From positions 24,262,240 through 24,326,239 of the forward strand of contig NC_092864.1 in the NCBI RefSeq assembly GCF_032062135.1: DNA of 64,000 nt, read 5' to 3'. The notes below the pieces were generated by a model. The model was not told where the DNA came from. It did no database searches and saw nothing but the letters and a program-made list of their open reading frames with translations. Position 1 is the first letter of the stretch, and every line of letters starts with the position of its first letter. Shown in pieces: positions 48,093 to 59,665 of the stretch. The DNA is from Pyxicephalus adspersus (lineage: Eukaryota > Chordata > Amphibia > Anura > Pyxicephalidae). Position numbers and translations under genes: made by a program.

Positions 48093-48439
48093 CAGTTGAC
48101 ATCCAAAAATCCCACAACCTCCGGACCTAAGGTGTGCCGAATTTTCGAAAATTCTGGATTTTTGAAAGTTATATTTACCTCCACATACAGGCCAGCCTTA
48201 CTCTCGCATCACCCGCAGACATCTGGCACAGTTCCAGGGAGCAGGCAGCAGGGCTGTCTTAACGTGTATTTAGTGTAGCAAGCAGACCTAACAGCTGTTT
48301 CTGCAGAACAGCGCCATCAAAACATCAGTGGCCAAACAGTGTACTATACACAGTCCCTGTATTGAAAATGCAATCCGAAATCCATGCTGGAAAACTGACG
48401 AACCAGATTATTGATGGTCGGATTTTTGATTGTCAACTG
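48093..48439. mobile_element. Pogo/Tigger-like MITE nested in another element
   Basis: TA dinucleotides flank it (48091-48092 and 48440-48441). The left end is CAGTTGACATCCAAAAATCC and the right end on the other strand CAGTTGACAATCAAAAATCC. CAGTTGAC ends with a TA target are typical of pogo/Tigger elements. The 347-bp interior has no transposase; it includes GGTGTGCCGAATTTTCG and ATTCTGGATTTTTGAAAG. Confidence 0.8.
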
Positions 48440-48633
48440 TATATTATTTTAGATATCTATCTTCTTTTCGTGTCTAAAAAAAACCTTCATTCTTTCTACC
48501 TCTTTCTCTTTATGCTCCTGATTATACTACATAGTCCATTCACCTTGAACATCTAACGCTTGGCACCAAACCAGGTTTATCTAGTAGAAATTTTGATACA
48601 GTTCTATTTCCTGACCTCCTGTACCTATCGAAA

Positions 48634-48809
48634 CCCTGATTTAATAAAGCTCGCCAAAGATGGAGAGGATACACTTTCATCGGTGAAGCTGGGTCATCAA
48701 GCAAATCTGGAATGGATTACTTCAAAGTCATTTGCTATTTTCTAGACCAGATCCATTCCAGGTTTGCTGGATCACCCAAGCTTCATTGATGAAAGTGTAT
48801 CATCTCCAG
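48634..48809. mobile_element. Palindromic MITE
   Basis: Two arms of nearly 60 bases are inverted copies: 48662-48720 (GAGAGGATACACTTTCATCG, GTGAAGCTGGGTCATC, AAATCTGGAATGGAT) and 48748-48806 (ATCCATTCCAGGTTTGCTGG, ATCACCCAAGCTTCATTG, GAAAGTGTATCATCTCC). The outer left end is CCCTGATTTAATAAAGC, like the ends at 31868 and 47788. No coding capacity; the frame at 48764-48994 is incidental. Confidence 0.75.
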
Positions 48810-50039
48810 GCCCTAAAAGTGAGGCTGTCATTTGTATTCTTCATAGAATACCAGCTTCCTTGCGTTCTATGTCTTTTGTACCTCCTAAATTAGAAACCCA
48901 GAACAAGCACATATCATATCGTAATAAATTCAGAATTCTAAATCTGCATACTTGTTTCAAGTCAGTTCTTTTTGAAATTATTGAATCAGCCTGACATACA
49001 AGCAGGAAAATAGTTGCACTCCAAGGAAGATAGGTAAGCAACTAAAGCCTCCAAATACCATCATTAAAAGTTTCCTTTTTTCCAGGTACAGCTTTATTAG
49101 CAATGTAGAAAATATTTAAAGCTTATATTTTTAAGCTGGGAAAACCTGTTGCCAGTGGATAAGTTAACATTTTCTATATTTACTTTGCATCTAGAACTCC
49201 TTCAGGCTGCACTTGTCACATATCTACTTCCTCTCTTCTCAAGCAAAATTATATGTGTTTTTGTCTGCTCAATTACTGAAAAAACTCAGCAACTCAAAAT
49301 TCCTGGAAAATATGTCAAAGGAAATAATTTACTGGCCCTTGTATTTTGCACTGATTATCAGCTTCGGGGAAATGTATTGTTATATTTTTTATGCTACCAG
49401 GACAAAATTTATTTTACTATGAGCTAGATCCTTCTTAAGGGAATGTGAAACCCCCAAGTCAAATTCACAAATAAAAATGTGAAAAATCATCAGGGCTGCC
49501 ATAGAAGATGTTTGATGAGAACTGGAGTTGGCTATTTACAATTCTGTTTAATTGGATGCTGATGCTTACCTTCTGCTGAAATTGGCCCTGGCAGTCTAAA
49601 GGATGTGGTCTTGAGGGCTGTAGGGAAGGTTATGAGCATGAGTATCCTATCGTAAGGCCTTGTAATTTGTCAAGCTGATTTTGCCAGATTTTTTTGGCTA
49701 CAGTGTGAGTAATGCAGCGTTATTCCAAACTTAGTGAACATAGAAATTCTAACTTCTAGATGCTATTTATCGAGTTGTTACACTGATACAGCTGCTGCAT
49801 GATGGGGCCAAGTACTACATTCCATTACAAGAAAGGCAAAACCGCTCTAAGGGGATGAATTTAGATTAAGACTGATACTGCTGCTGTTACCTTTGTAATT
49901 TTTTGCAGCTGTTAGTTTGATTGAGGTCTTGATTAGCAGCCATATTTTAAATATAATTGGGGTGGTGCACCATACCAAGATGGTAAAAAGTCCAGAAAAG
50001 TTTATTACACTGTAAAATTTAAAACAGGATTTACATAAA

Positions 50040-50086
50040 GCCAACACTTTTTGGGGTCTGGAGCCTTGCCCCCCTTCATCAGGGTT
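50040..50086 (-). repeat. Recurring motif, minus-strand copy
   Basis: The plus strand reads GCCAACACTTTTTGGGGTCT, GGAGCCTTGCC and CCCCTTCATCAGGG. On the minus strand this gives CCCTGATGAAGGGG, GGCAAGGCTCC and an altered AAAAAGTGTTGGC in place of GAAACGCGTC. Confidence 0.5.
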
Positions 50087-51445
50087 TAAAGAACAAGCAG
50101 CAATATTAAAGGGATTTGATATTGAAGATATACTTTGATATAGAAGACTTTAATCTGGCAATCTGTTCATCAGCAGCTGGTTAGAGCAACTTCAACCAGC
50201 TGCTAACAAACAGCGTGCCAGACTGAGGTCTGCTTTGAGCCAAATGATTACAGAAAAGCTTCAACTTTGCATCACTCTGCTTGGCACTAAAGTTAGCATG
50301 CCTGTTAGGTTTTTGTATTATCCAGGTTTTATGGTGTTTCTTTACGTTCTTTGCTTCTATACATTTGGTGCATGGGTACAAGGTGTGACATGGGCTCAAG
50401 ACATACAAAATTCAAAAGAGGTGCTAAGTTACCAATTCATTATTTAGAAAAAAATGTATAAGCATAATCTGGTAAAGCTTTAGTCTTAAAAAAACTAAAC
50501 TAGTCTTACTGACATCTCCTGTCCATCCCAATGCACAATAAAAATGATTCTTTTTGCCACAGCAATGGCTTATTCTGAATAAATCCTGAGTTTCTCCATT
50601 AAAATGCTTCCACTTGTCCTTGGTTTGCTCATTGTTATTTCTCTCATGTATATGGGAATACGTTCCATTTGAGCCTTAGTTACTTTTCCTTTACTGAGCA
50701 GGATAAAAGAGGAGTGTTTTGCCTCCTGACTAGCAGAGGCAGTCTGGGAATTCGAAAGCATCTGATGTTTGTCACCGCATGCAATATGTGTAGAAATGAT
50801 TGTGCCTAGTAAGAATTACATTTTGCTCTTTAAAGACCTCTCGCTTTTCTTTGCAGAAGTTACCTTTGAAAATTTCTGTTTGCAAATGAACTATTTATGG
50901 TTTATGTAGATCTAATAAAACACACAAAAGTTTTGGGGAATAGAAGGAATCTAAATGTTCCAATGTTAACAAGCAGGGGGCTTGTTATGCCAAGGTGTGT
51001 TACCTTCTGATAAGATTCGGGTAAACAAAGGGCTTTAAAAGGAGGAAATACCTTTCTAATGCCTGCAGAGCACCCTTCCAGTGCTAGGACAGAAAAAGTA
51101 TTACAATCACAAGGCATTGATGTGCAGAAGCAGCTGATTAAAGTATTTGTTTTATTTTAATTCCAAGTGTTTAAAAATGGCATGATCCTGTTGCCTATTA
51201 ACCAATATTGTGCTTCACTGACTTTATTAAGTTATTTACTATTTTATTGTATGATTATTACTTTTTAAATTCTAAATAGATGTTTGAATTGTCATTTTGG
51301 AGTGAGAAAGAGTTACCACGTTACCAGGGAGAGAAAGTGATTGAAGATCAAGGATTGGAACAGATCACAATAATCATAAAACACAAAACCAACCCACACT
51401 CATGTAAAAAACATATTTGTTGAAGATCCTTGCACAGATTGTTCT

Positions 51446-51493
51446 TGACACCCCACCTTGATGTGTTTCACAAAATGGAATGGGCTCATTCAG
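51446..51493 (-). repeat. Recurring motif, minus-strand copy
   Basis: On the minus strand CTGAATGAGCCCATTCC is followed by TTTGTGAAACACATCAAGG, matching the two halves of the motif at 36057-36093 with several substitutions. Confidence 0.5.
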
Positions 51494-52448
51494 TTATAAA
51501 GGCACTACAATGATAGGGAAAGGCTAATCCTGTCATCAGCTTTTAATTCTTATCTTGTCCTTTCTAGCTGTCCCTATAGAATTTTTTCAATGATTTCCTG
51601 TCCTTGTGGCAAGTGAGGAGAAATCTCTCCAGCAAAGCTATAAATTACAATAAAACCCAAAGCCCTAAACCCTCTCACTTTATCCAAAGCAAAAAAGAAA
51701 CCAGTTGTGGCTGGAGTTATGCTTTTGATTTTTTTCTGAAACTATTAGCTTGTTTATCAGTGGGTTGTCCATCCCCAGCTGCAAATGGTCATTACCAGCC
51801 ACTTCCAGACCCACTTTGGCCATGCTCCATTGGAGCTGTTCTCTGTTCTGGAATGCTGTGAATCATTTCAGCATGTGATAAAAAATAAAAACCAATTTAA
51901 AGAATGTATGTATCATTTACTTTAATGCTTTGACATTAATATTTTATGTATCTGTATTATTACTTTAAACATTATTTTATAGTCAGAGTTAGTATATGAA
52001 ATGTCCAATGTTCTTTTTTTGGTTTTCCTAATAATTATGTGCTAGCAAAAGTAATAAAGCTTTTTGTTCTGGCTATTACAGTGCTTTCAAGGGCTGTTTG
52101 TATGAAATTGGTGACTGGAGGCATGATAAAGGAGCACTGGACAATAGGTAACATTAATATGTCCATAGGCTGCAGTGACTTGTGGGTGCAACCACTGTGG
52201 AGCAATTCATCCTCCTTTTTATGACTGCTCAACTTAGTTCACCTCTCCAAGCAGTGAATTGGAAGCTTCCCAGTGTTTTTAGTGAAGGGGAGGCAAGGGA
52301 AGATGAGAAACTGAGAAAAATACTTGTTCATACTTTTCTGGGTGATTTCCATACTTTTGCCTATAACTTTGAAGGTGAATTGCTCTGTGGTTCCTGCAGC
52401 TACAGAGGTGAATGTATAATAGTTATTATATAACTATATACATTTTAC

Positions 52449-52483
52449 ACACATATATATATATATATTTGTTATATATATAC
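52449..52483. repeat. (TA)n-rich microsatellite
   Basis: ACACACATATATATATATAT followed by a short interruption and TATATATATACA. Confidence 0.85.
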
Positions 52484-55400
52484 ATCATCCAAGATTTACA
52501 TCTTGTTTAGAATATGAAAATCCTATCATGACAACAGGCTTATTTTATTGGAAGTTTGCCACTTTTAGATTTTAGGCATTTTACATAATTTTGGTTCATA
52601 AAAAATAACCAGCAGGATTCAACTTTTAATGCTGTTATTCGCTGTACTAAAGGCCCCCCACAGCCTTCAAGTGGTGCTTGGGTAACTCAAACTTATTAGC
52701 ATCAAATCTCCCTCACTTATCATTTGCAAAAAAGAACATCTCTTGAAGAAAGAAAAGGGCAAGCCTACAGAAACCAATATCAAATGGTTTGGTGTTGTGT
52801 AATCTATCAGGTATCCTTTGCTATTTAACTTGTTTTTACCATATACTGTACAATTCAAAATTATCATTTTCATACTCATGTATTGTTTGAAAACATAGGG
52901 TATAAGATGGTTGTTCTATGTCAAGAGACAATCAAGTCATAGGAGGAAAAGTTCATTCTTTTGAATCACCTGCCATTTTTCCTTTGGTGCAATCAATTTC
53001 TATTCTTTATCAATACTATACTGAAGTCCAACATTCCCAACATCAAATCTTATGTTTTTTTTTTTCTATAGAGGACTCTTGCAGTCCTATTACTATGTAG
53101 TATATACAGTATATCATAGCAGTCAGTGGTATCTGTCTACTGTTTGAATTGCTGGTAATAGCCCTTATTCCAGCAACATGGGGAAAGGGGGATGGATACC
53201 ATTTCTCTATTACATTTCCAACCACAGATTTCCAACAGCATCAACTTGATTGAAACGAAAACTGCTCCCCAAGGACACAGCTCTTCTAAATACTTCTGCT
53301 ACACAATACTGTCACTCACTTGCCAGTTTATGAAGCAGCTATCTCTGTGATTGATTGATGGCTCTTTGCCACAAGGCAATCTGGTTCTTGTAGCAGTATT
53401 GAAAAAAGAAAGTTCCAGTTTGTGAAAAGTACAAGGGCAATCACAAAAAAAGCTTATTCAATGTATTGAGAATGCCAGTGTTCTAAAAGTCACATTCATT
53501 TTATAGACTTTATTATACACTTGGTCCCTGAATACAGTTTCTAAAAAGGAACTGGCTACATTTTTCACAGAATTCCTCTTATATCTTAGGAAATGTACTG
53601 AAGTGTAAAATAACTTGGCTGAATGAATGTTAAAGATCTGTCTGGCTTACAGAACAACAACAGTGTTCAATATTGTTAATTATGGTTAGAATAACCAAGC
53701 ATTAAACCTGCTATTAAAACAAAAATGGTAGAATCCACCATACCACTTAAAAAAATAGGAATCTAGAATAAGGTTAGATAGGACATAAGGTCCAAACTAT
53801 GTCATAGCATTCTTATCTGACATTTTAATAAACCATTGGAATAGACTTTACTCTAGAATCAAGCAAGTAATATGGTGTCCATGTTTGATTAAAGGGGGAT
53901 TTGGCAGAATGGGTAGGATGTGACCCATTAATTTAATCTTTTAGGTCCATACTATGGATTGTTACTATGAATTGAGGGTATTTACCATCATTTTGGGCTT
54001 CTAAAGAGTTTATGTGCTTATGTATCTTTATTAACTGTATTAAAACCAGTTGATCTAATTAATAAATTTGCACAACCAACACGATTATTCTGACTGATTG
54101 GTGTAACTGCATTTTACATAGCAATCATGTGTGACTCCAAATATTTATGTAGATGAATCTTTCTGATCTGTGTGTTTCAATGACATGGAACAAGTAGCCA
54201 TGTATATTATCTATAAATTTAAACAATACAGTCTCTAAGCAACTTAACTTTTGTTAATTTTGTAAATTTTTAATTATTGAATGAAAAGATATTTCTGATT
54301 TCTGTAAATTGTTAAATGTTCATAGGCAATAATGTGCTCTATTGTGTCCTGCATAGGCAATATTGTGTCCTACTGTGTCCTGCATGCAGCATAGATTTCA
54401 CTAGGAGGAAGTGTGTCAGGGAATGCCAGCATCCAACACTTGATGTGAAAATTCTTCATACAATATATCTCAGAAGTAGAGCGAGGATACCATAAACAGG
54501 TACTGGACCAGGTAAGTGTGTCAAACTCAACAAACAGTATACCTCGATGTTAGGACGATGGCCCATTGGCTTGCGATTATTTGTTATTAGTCAACTTTAA
54601 AAGCAAAAAATTCTAAATTTCTTTTTTTACAATGTTTCATTTCCTGTTTCTAGTATGTAAAGTTATGGTAAACCTGGTCTGCAATTGCAGTGTGGACCAT
54701 AGAAGAACTCAAGGACTCAAGTAGGTGACTATTTCCTGCTGCTGCCTGAGCTGACACAGCTAACAAATATCCCCAAGATTGAGGATGACTATAGGTTTAC
54801 ATATGCATAAGCATAAATATTTAATGGGATGTGCATGCAGGTCAGTCATGAGAATATATAAATTGCATTAATCTCTCAGTAGAATAAGGACAAGCAAAGG
54901 GCTTACAGATAAAATAAAAAAATCTATGAATTACAAATATTAATCACGTTTCCAGTGAGGTATAGTGTACTAAGGCATCATGGAATGTATAATTAGCAGC
55001 ACACAATAAAACATAATGCAGTGCAATTTTAATTCAAACATAGAAAGGCTTCATTACAGTTATAAAATCAGATCTAAGTTTACAGACACAGATTACCTCT
55101 ACTTTAGATCAGTGTCTATTACATTTAAGTCAAAAATAAAGAAAGTGTTCCAGAAAAGAAAAAAACATTACCTGTTATTAGAGATGAGAGAATTTGATTG
55201 TGATTTGTCATCAATCTATTGGATGAATAAGGACCCTGGACAATTCTTTTTCCCTGATTCTATAATATGCATTCTGAGGGAGATCATGTAAATCCCAGTA
55301 TGCATACATTTGTGAGAATCAGCAAATCTTGTAATGGATATTGGATTGGTCCAGTCTTCCTAATTTGTGACAAATCTCATTCTGATTTGCTCATCTAGGC

Positions 55401-56099
55401 TGACATATTTTTGTATTTCATTGATCTCTAATCATATCACAGAAGGCAACTTTCAGCAGTCCAACAATGGAGGAGTTAAAGTGGACCTTAACTCACAAAT
55501 GAAGATTTGCTTTAATAACTGGAACATCAAGAAGTATTTATTTACCTAACCAGTGCCTTTAAAATCCACATTTCCCAAAAAAAGGTGCAATTCCTAGAAT
55601 GTGAGTTTACCCTGGCACTATTGTTCTACAACCTTATAGATGTATATCCACCATGTGAGTCTTTGTGTCCCATGATTTTGAGTAAGATTTGGTGATCCTC
55701 CTATTGTGCTGGGTGCTAAAGAGGATTTCTCACTGTATGCATTTCCCTGCTTTTGCCTTGTTTATTCTATAAATGTGTGCTTCTTATACCTCTTCATCTG
55801 GTAATTCGGTATTCTTCTTCGGTAGTCATCAGATCACCAGCCATTAGTGGGGAAACTCTAACATGAGCAATCAAAGCTCTATTTCTTCATGAAGATGGCC
55901 TGGTAAGTCAGTAATGAGCAGATCAACTGGGAGCCCATAGGCAACTCTGGTGACGAGTTTCTTGTCTACCACTACCATTTTTTTGGGCAAAGCTTCTAGA
56001 GTTCCAGTCCTCTTAAAACTCATTGCATGGTTGCATTGATGGTTAAAAATAAGTTTAGTTCTGTGGTAAATATTGACAACTACAAGTTGCCATCTACAA
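52484..56099. other. Gene-free stretch
   Basis: At 54338-54390 a short TATTGTGTCCTGCATAGGC-type duplication is seen. At 55476-55479 a TTAA followed by AGTGGACCTTAACTCACAAA looks like the start of a TTAA MITE without a clear right end. No gene is supported. Confidence 0.45.
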
Positions 56100-56439
56100 C
56101 AGTGGTGCCCAACATTTTGGATGTCACAGACCACCAACCTCACGGACTCTGGACCACGCATGCACGGGGAGCCGTGTGTCACTCAAAGGGGAAGAAAATT
56201 CTCCCAGAGTGACGTCATGATGCCAGAACCTCCCAACTCTCCCATCGCAGGCTCAGATCTGCGATAGGAGAGTGGGCGGGTTGTGTCCAGCCCACCGCCT
56301 TCAACCTATGATCCGTACAGGAGACATGGTCCGTGGCTCTGGCCGGTGCGCCCCTCCTGACCCCGCTGGGGGGTGCATCGGCCAGAGCTGTGGCCCACCT
56401 GTCACCTGTTACCCACGGACCAGGGGTTGGGGACCCCTG
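56100..56439. mobile_element. hAT-type MITE with 8-bp target duplication (copy 2)
   Basis: The left end is CAGTGGTGCCCAACATTTTG and the right end, other strand, CAGGGGTCCCCAACCCCTGG. Flanks ATCTACAA (56092-56099) and GTCTACAA (56440-56447) match at 7 of 8 positions. It shares the interior of the copy at 29013-29322: GCATGCACGGGGAGCCGTG, GTGTCACTCAAAGGGG, AGAGTGACGTCATGATGCC. It also holds a CTCCCATCGCAG/CTGCGATAGGAG hairpin. No transposase; overlapping frames on both strands are not genes. Confidence 0.85.
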
Positions 56440-58116
56440 GTCTACAACAATAACCCATTCATTTTTCAGCATGAGCTGTCTGTTTGGTGAAAAAGAGAAA
56501 AAAAAAAGCACATAGTTGTAACACCTAGTAATATAAATCAATGGCTTCTTTTAATGGCATGGTGCAAAATACATTATCTGTTCTTCCAGAAAACAATGAC
56601 ATGGCTATCAAGGTTGATGGGACCCTGTTTTTTGTTATCCATGCAGATGTACGTCCACATGACCTGCATATTTCTTCATATGGCTGGTGCCTTAATAAAT
56701 AGCAGAATCCTTAATGATGAACTAATTACACAACAACGATCTGACACCTGCTGAAATATTTACAAAGGATTGTGGAAGGAGATATGGTGAGGATCCCCTA
56801 CCATAAGCAAAAGCAGCCAGGGCCCCACAGGTACATACAAAAAACAGAATCCAACATAGCGCTTCATGCATCTATATTGAACAAAGCTAACAAATGTTTG
56901 ACTGTAAAGTGTATAGCTTTTTTGTATTACTTATGCCATGGCTCTAATATCCACACACTAGGCAAGGGTAAACTAAGAGACTCCAAATGTTAAATCACAG
57001 TCATTCCAGTGTGAACTGATACTATACTTAACATTTGATGTGACATAGGTTACCCAGACCTGATCTAGCACAAATATTAATCTGTTACATAATTACCCCA
57101 AAATGATTAACCACACTGCTGTATGGAAACTTTAGCATGTACATATTTATAGGCAGAAAGCATCATTTGACTTTGGCAATGACTCATATGGGCCTTTTAT
57201 AGTAAAATAAATAATGCAGAAATTACAGGAACAAAGTTCAGAAGGTAGAATGGTAAAAACATATTGACAGATAAATTAGGCTAAATGTATTGGAAGAGGC
57301 ACCGTTCTAGACATTTAACAAATAGGTTGGTTTACCAGTTCAGCATAAAAAAAAATATGACAAATCCACTTCCCTTTCAGATACTTCATATATAAACCAA
57401 TTTGCTACACCCAGGAGACTTTGCAATTTGCTACACCCAGCCAGGCAAAAAAACTGTAAACAGCCATAATGGAAAGATATAAATTTACAGAATGTTCAAA
57501 CGACAACAAATTTCAAGTTGGTTCTCTTAAGCAAGAAGCAAGTTTTATAATTTGCATATGCTGCCCATAATATCTACATTTTTACACCAGCACTGGTTAC
57601 TCTCCCCAGTGTGGACATGTTGTTTCGGGAAATGTAATGTATGAAGCACAGCTCTATAAATATGGAAATACCAGTTTTTAGATGTTGGGTCTGTTGTATG
57701 AAAAATGTAAGAACAGCTGTTCAAAAGCAATAAATAAGCTTTGTGTTGGAACATCTCTTTGTTATCCATGTCAACTAAACTCGTCATTTAACTTTCATGT
57801 TTCCAGTACATACTATAGGGATGATATACACAACCTAACCTAATGATAATGACAATAGGACCATTTTTCATACATGAGACCAATCTCAAGGCAAGTGTTA
57901 GTATACATGGGTGTCAAGCTCAGATATGCTTAGGTTTCAGGAAATATCTCCTGAATTGAATTGTGATACATTTAAGATGATTTTAACATGTAGTTTTAGT
58001 GCTGTTAAATAACGAATACAATACTAAAGGGTCTCTTGAGACATTTAAATAACTACTCAACCATTGAGACTGCATTTATTGCGTGTGAGTTAACCAGCAT
58101 TTACTTATTAGTCTTG
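56440..58116. other. Gene-free stretch
   Basis: A 17-base word, CAATTTGCTACACCCAG, is duplicated exactly at 57398-57414 and 57424-57440. Nothing else is recognised. Confidence 0.5.
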
Positions 58117-58254
58117 GGGCTCTATTTATAAAACAGGGAATCTAACATTCCCTCAAACATTCCCTGGTGGGAATTAATTACTGCTTTCAAAACACATGGA
58201 ACTAGATGATTCCTTTGAGGGAATGTTTGATTCCCTGTTTTATAAATAGAGCCC
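58117..58254. mobile_element. Short palindromic MITE
   Basis: Of the 138 bases, the outer 35 or so on each side are inverted copies: GGGCTCTATTTATAAAACAG then GGAATC on the left, and GGAATGTTTGATTCCCTG then TTTTATAAATAGAGCCC on the right. The centre is short and unrelated. It is non-coding; a target duplication is not evident. Confidence 0.85.
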
Positions 58255-59623
58255 TTATGGATTTTTTTGCACATGTATAAAGCTATAGTTGTTCTTTGCA
58301 CAGAGCAAAATGTTATTATTCTTATGTTCTCTTCTGATCTAAAATTCTTGAAGAATTTTCTCTTAAGATTGAATGTATTGAGAGTATCCTCTCTATGGAT
58401 CAAATGATCTTAAAATATGTTGCACATATACACGTACTGCTTTTGATTTAATGAAAAGCCTATTCAATCTGTATAAATAAAAGGTAATAATAAGTAATAA
58501 TTATATAACATTTATAAGTATATATATATATAACAGCTAACACGTTTTACATTCAGTTTGACTACATTGGACCAAACATTGAATTAATGTTACATTTGCC
58601 CTGCAAATGACAACTTTTTGCACGTATGTTGATACATTTGCACAACATTTCCTTTAATAAAGAGACCCCCTAAATGAAACGGAAGGTTCCTGAGTTCCAT
58701 TTAAAATTTTAAACATTGCATTCCTAACCTTCATCTTTCAAATATAAAAATAGCAGCACAACATAAATACCCAAGTACACTAACCCTAAATACGGAATAG
58801 AACAGTGATGATGGGCAAAGAGCATTAGACAAGAGAAACCAATTAGATTTCATTTTTAAATAAGCAGAAGGGATATTTACAAATGGTGGCTTTGGTTTAT
58901 GGCTTATTGTATGATCCAATCTCATTGAATATTTATGGTTGGTCCTAGTGGTCTCTTACAAGCAGCATATGAAAATTTGCAAAGCATGGCTGAATCAGTT
59001 AGTATTGCTGGATTTATATGGAAAGCCAATTAAAGACATCACTAGAATTGTGCCTCTCAAAAATAATCATACCATGTAATAATAATGTACAAAAAATGAG
59101 GTTGCTCTCATCCTCCCAAACAAAACAGTTTGTATACAGGCTAAACACAAATCTTGTGATACTTTGATACAAAACTCATATCTTGTAATAGTTATTTAGC
59201 AGTATAAAAGTTTACATGGGATAGTTCACACTGATTTTTTTTTTCTTGCTGGTTTTGAAAACTATTCCATAAATCCAATCTGAAACATTTAATTTTCTAA
59301 TTGCAATTAGTTACACATTCTTACACACAGCTCTGATTTCACAAAGTATATTGAAATTGTTGTTTAATGATCTTGTAACTAAATACTGCAAGCAAATGAT
59401 ATGACAAAACAATACAAATTATTTATAGAATTTTCATTTTGTGTTGCTGGAATGAGGTTACATTACTGAAGTACGAGTTTATAAAAAGTAACTATTCTAA
59501 AGCTACTTAGGCTGGACTGGGGAGGAGGAGTTGCAGTCTTTTATTGTTTATTTTACATGGCTGTCTCTCTAGATTGGAATACAGTGCAAAAATGCATTAC
59601 CCATTGCCATTAGATTTGATCAG

Positions 59624-59665
<42 letters not shown>

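Larger units (their letters stand above)
47788..48530. mobile_element. Long-hairpin MITE with a nested insertion
   Basis: The left arm (47788-47945) starts GGGCCTGATTTATTAAAATT and includes GGATAAAGAGAAAGAGGG, GGCACGAAAAGAAGATAGAT and ATCTTTCATGGGTAACCCAT. The right arm is its inverse, split in two: 48026-48092 (ATGGGTTACCTATGAACGAT...) and 48442-48530 (AGATATCTATCTTCTTTTCG...CTACCTCTTTCTCTTTATGC). Removing the pogo-like insertion at 48093-48439 restores one arm of roughly 155 bases, so the host element is older than the insertion. The 80-base spacer carries the recurring GGCTTCTTCAGGGGAT motif. Confidence 0.8.
48810..52448. other. Gene-free stretch
   Basis: Contains two copies of the recurring motif (50040-50086 and 51446-51493). 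Open frames of 60-92 codons, for example 49149-49427, show no recognisable domain. Confidence 0.45.
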
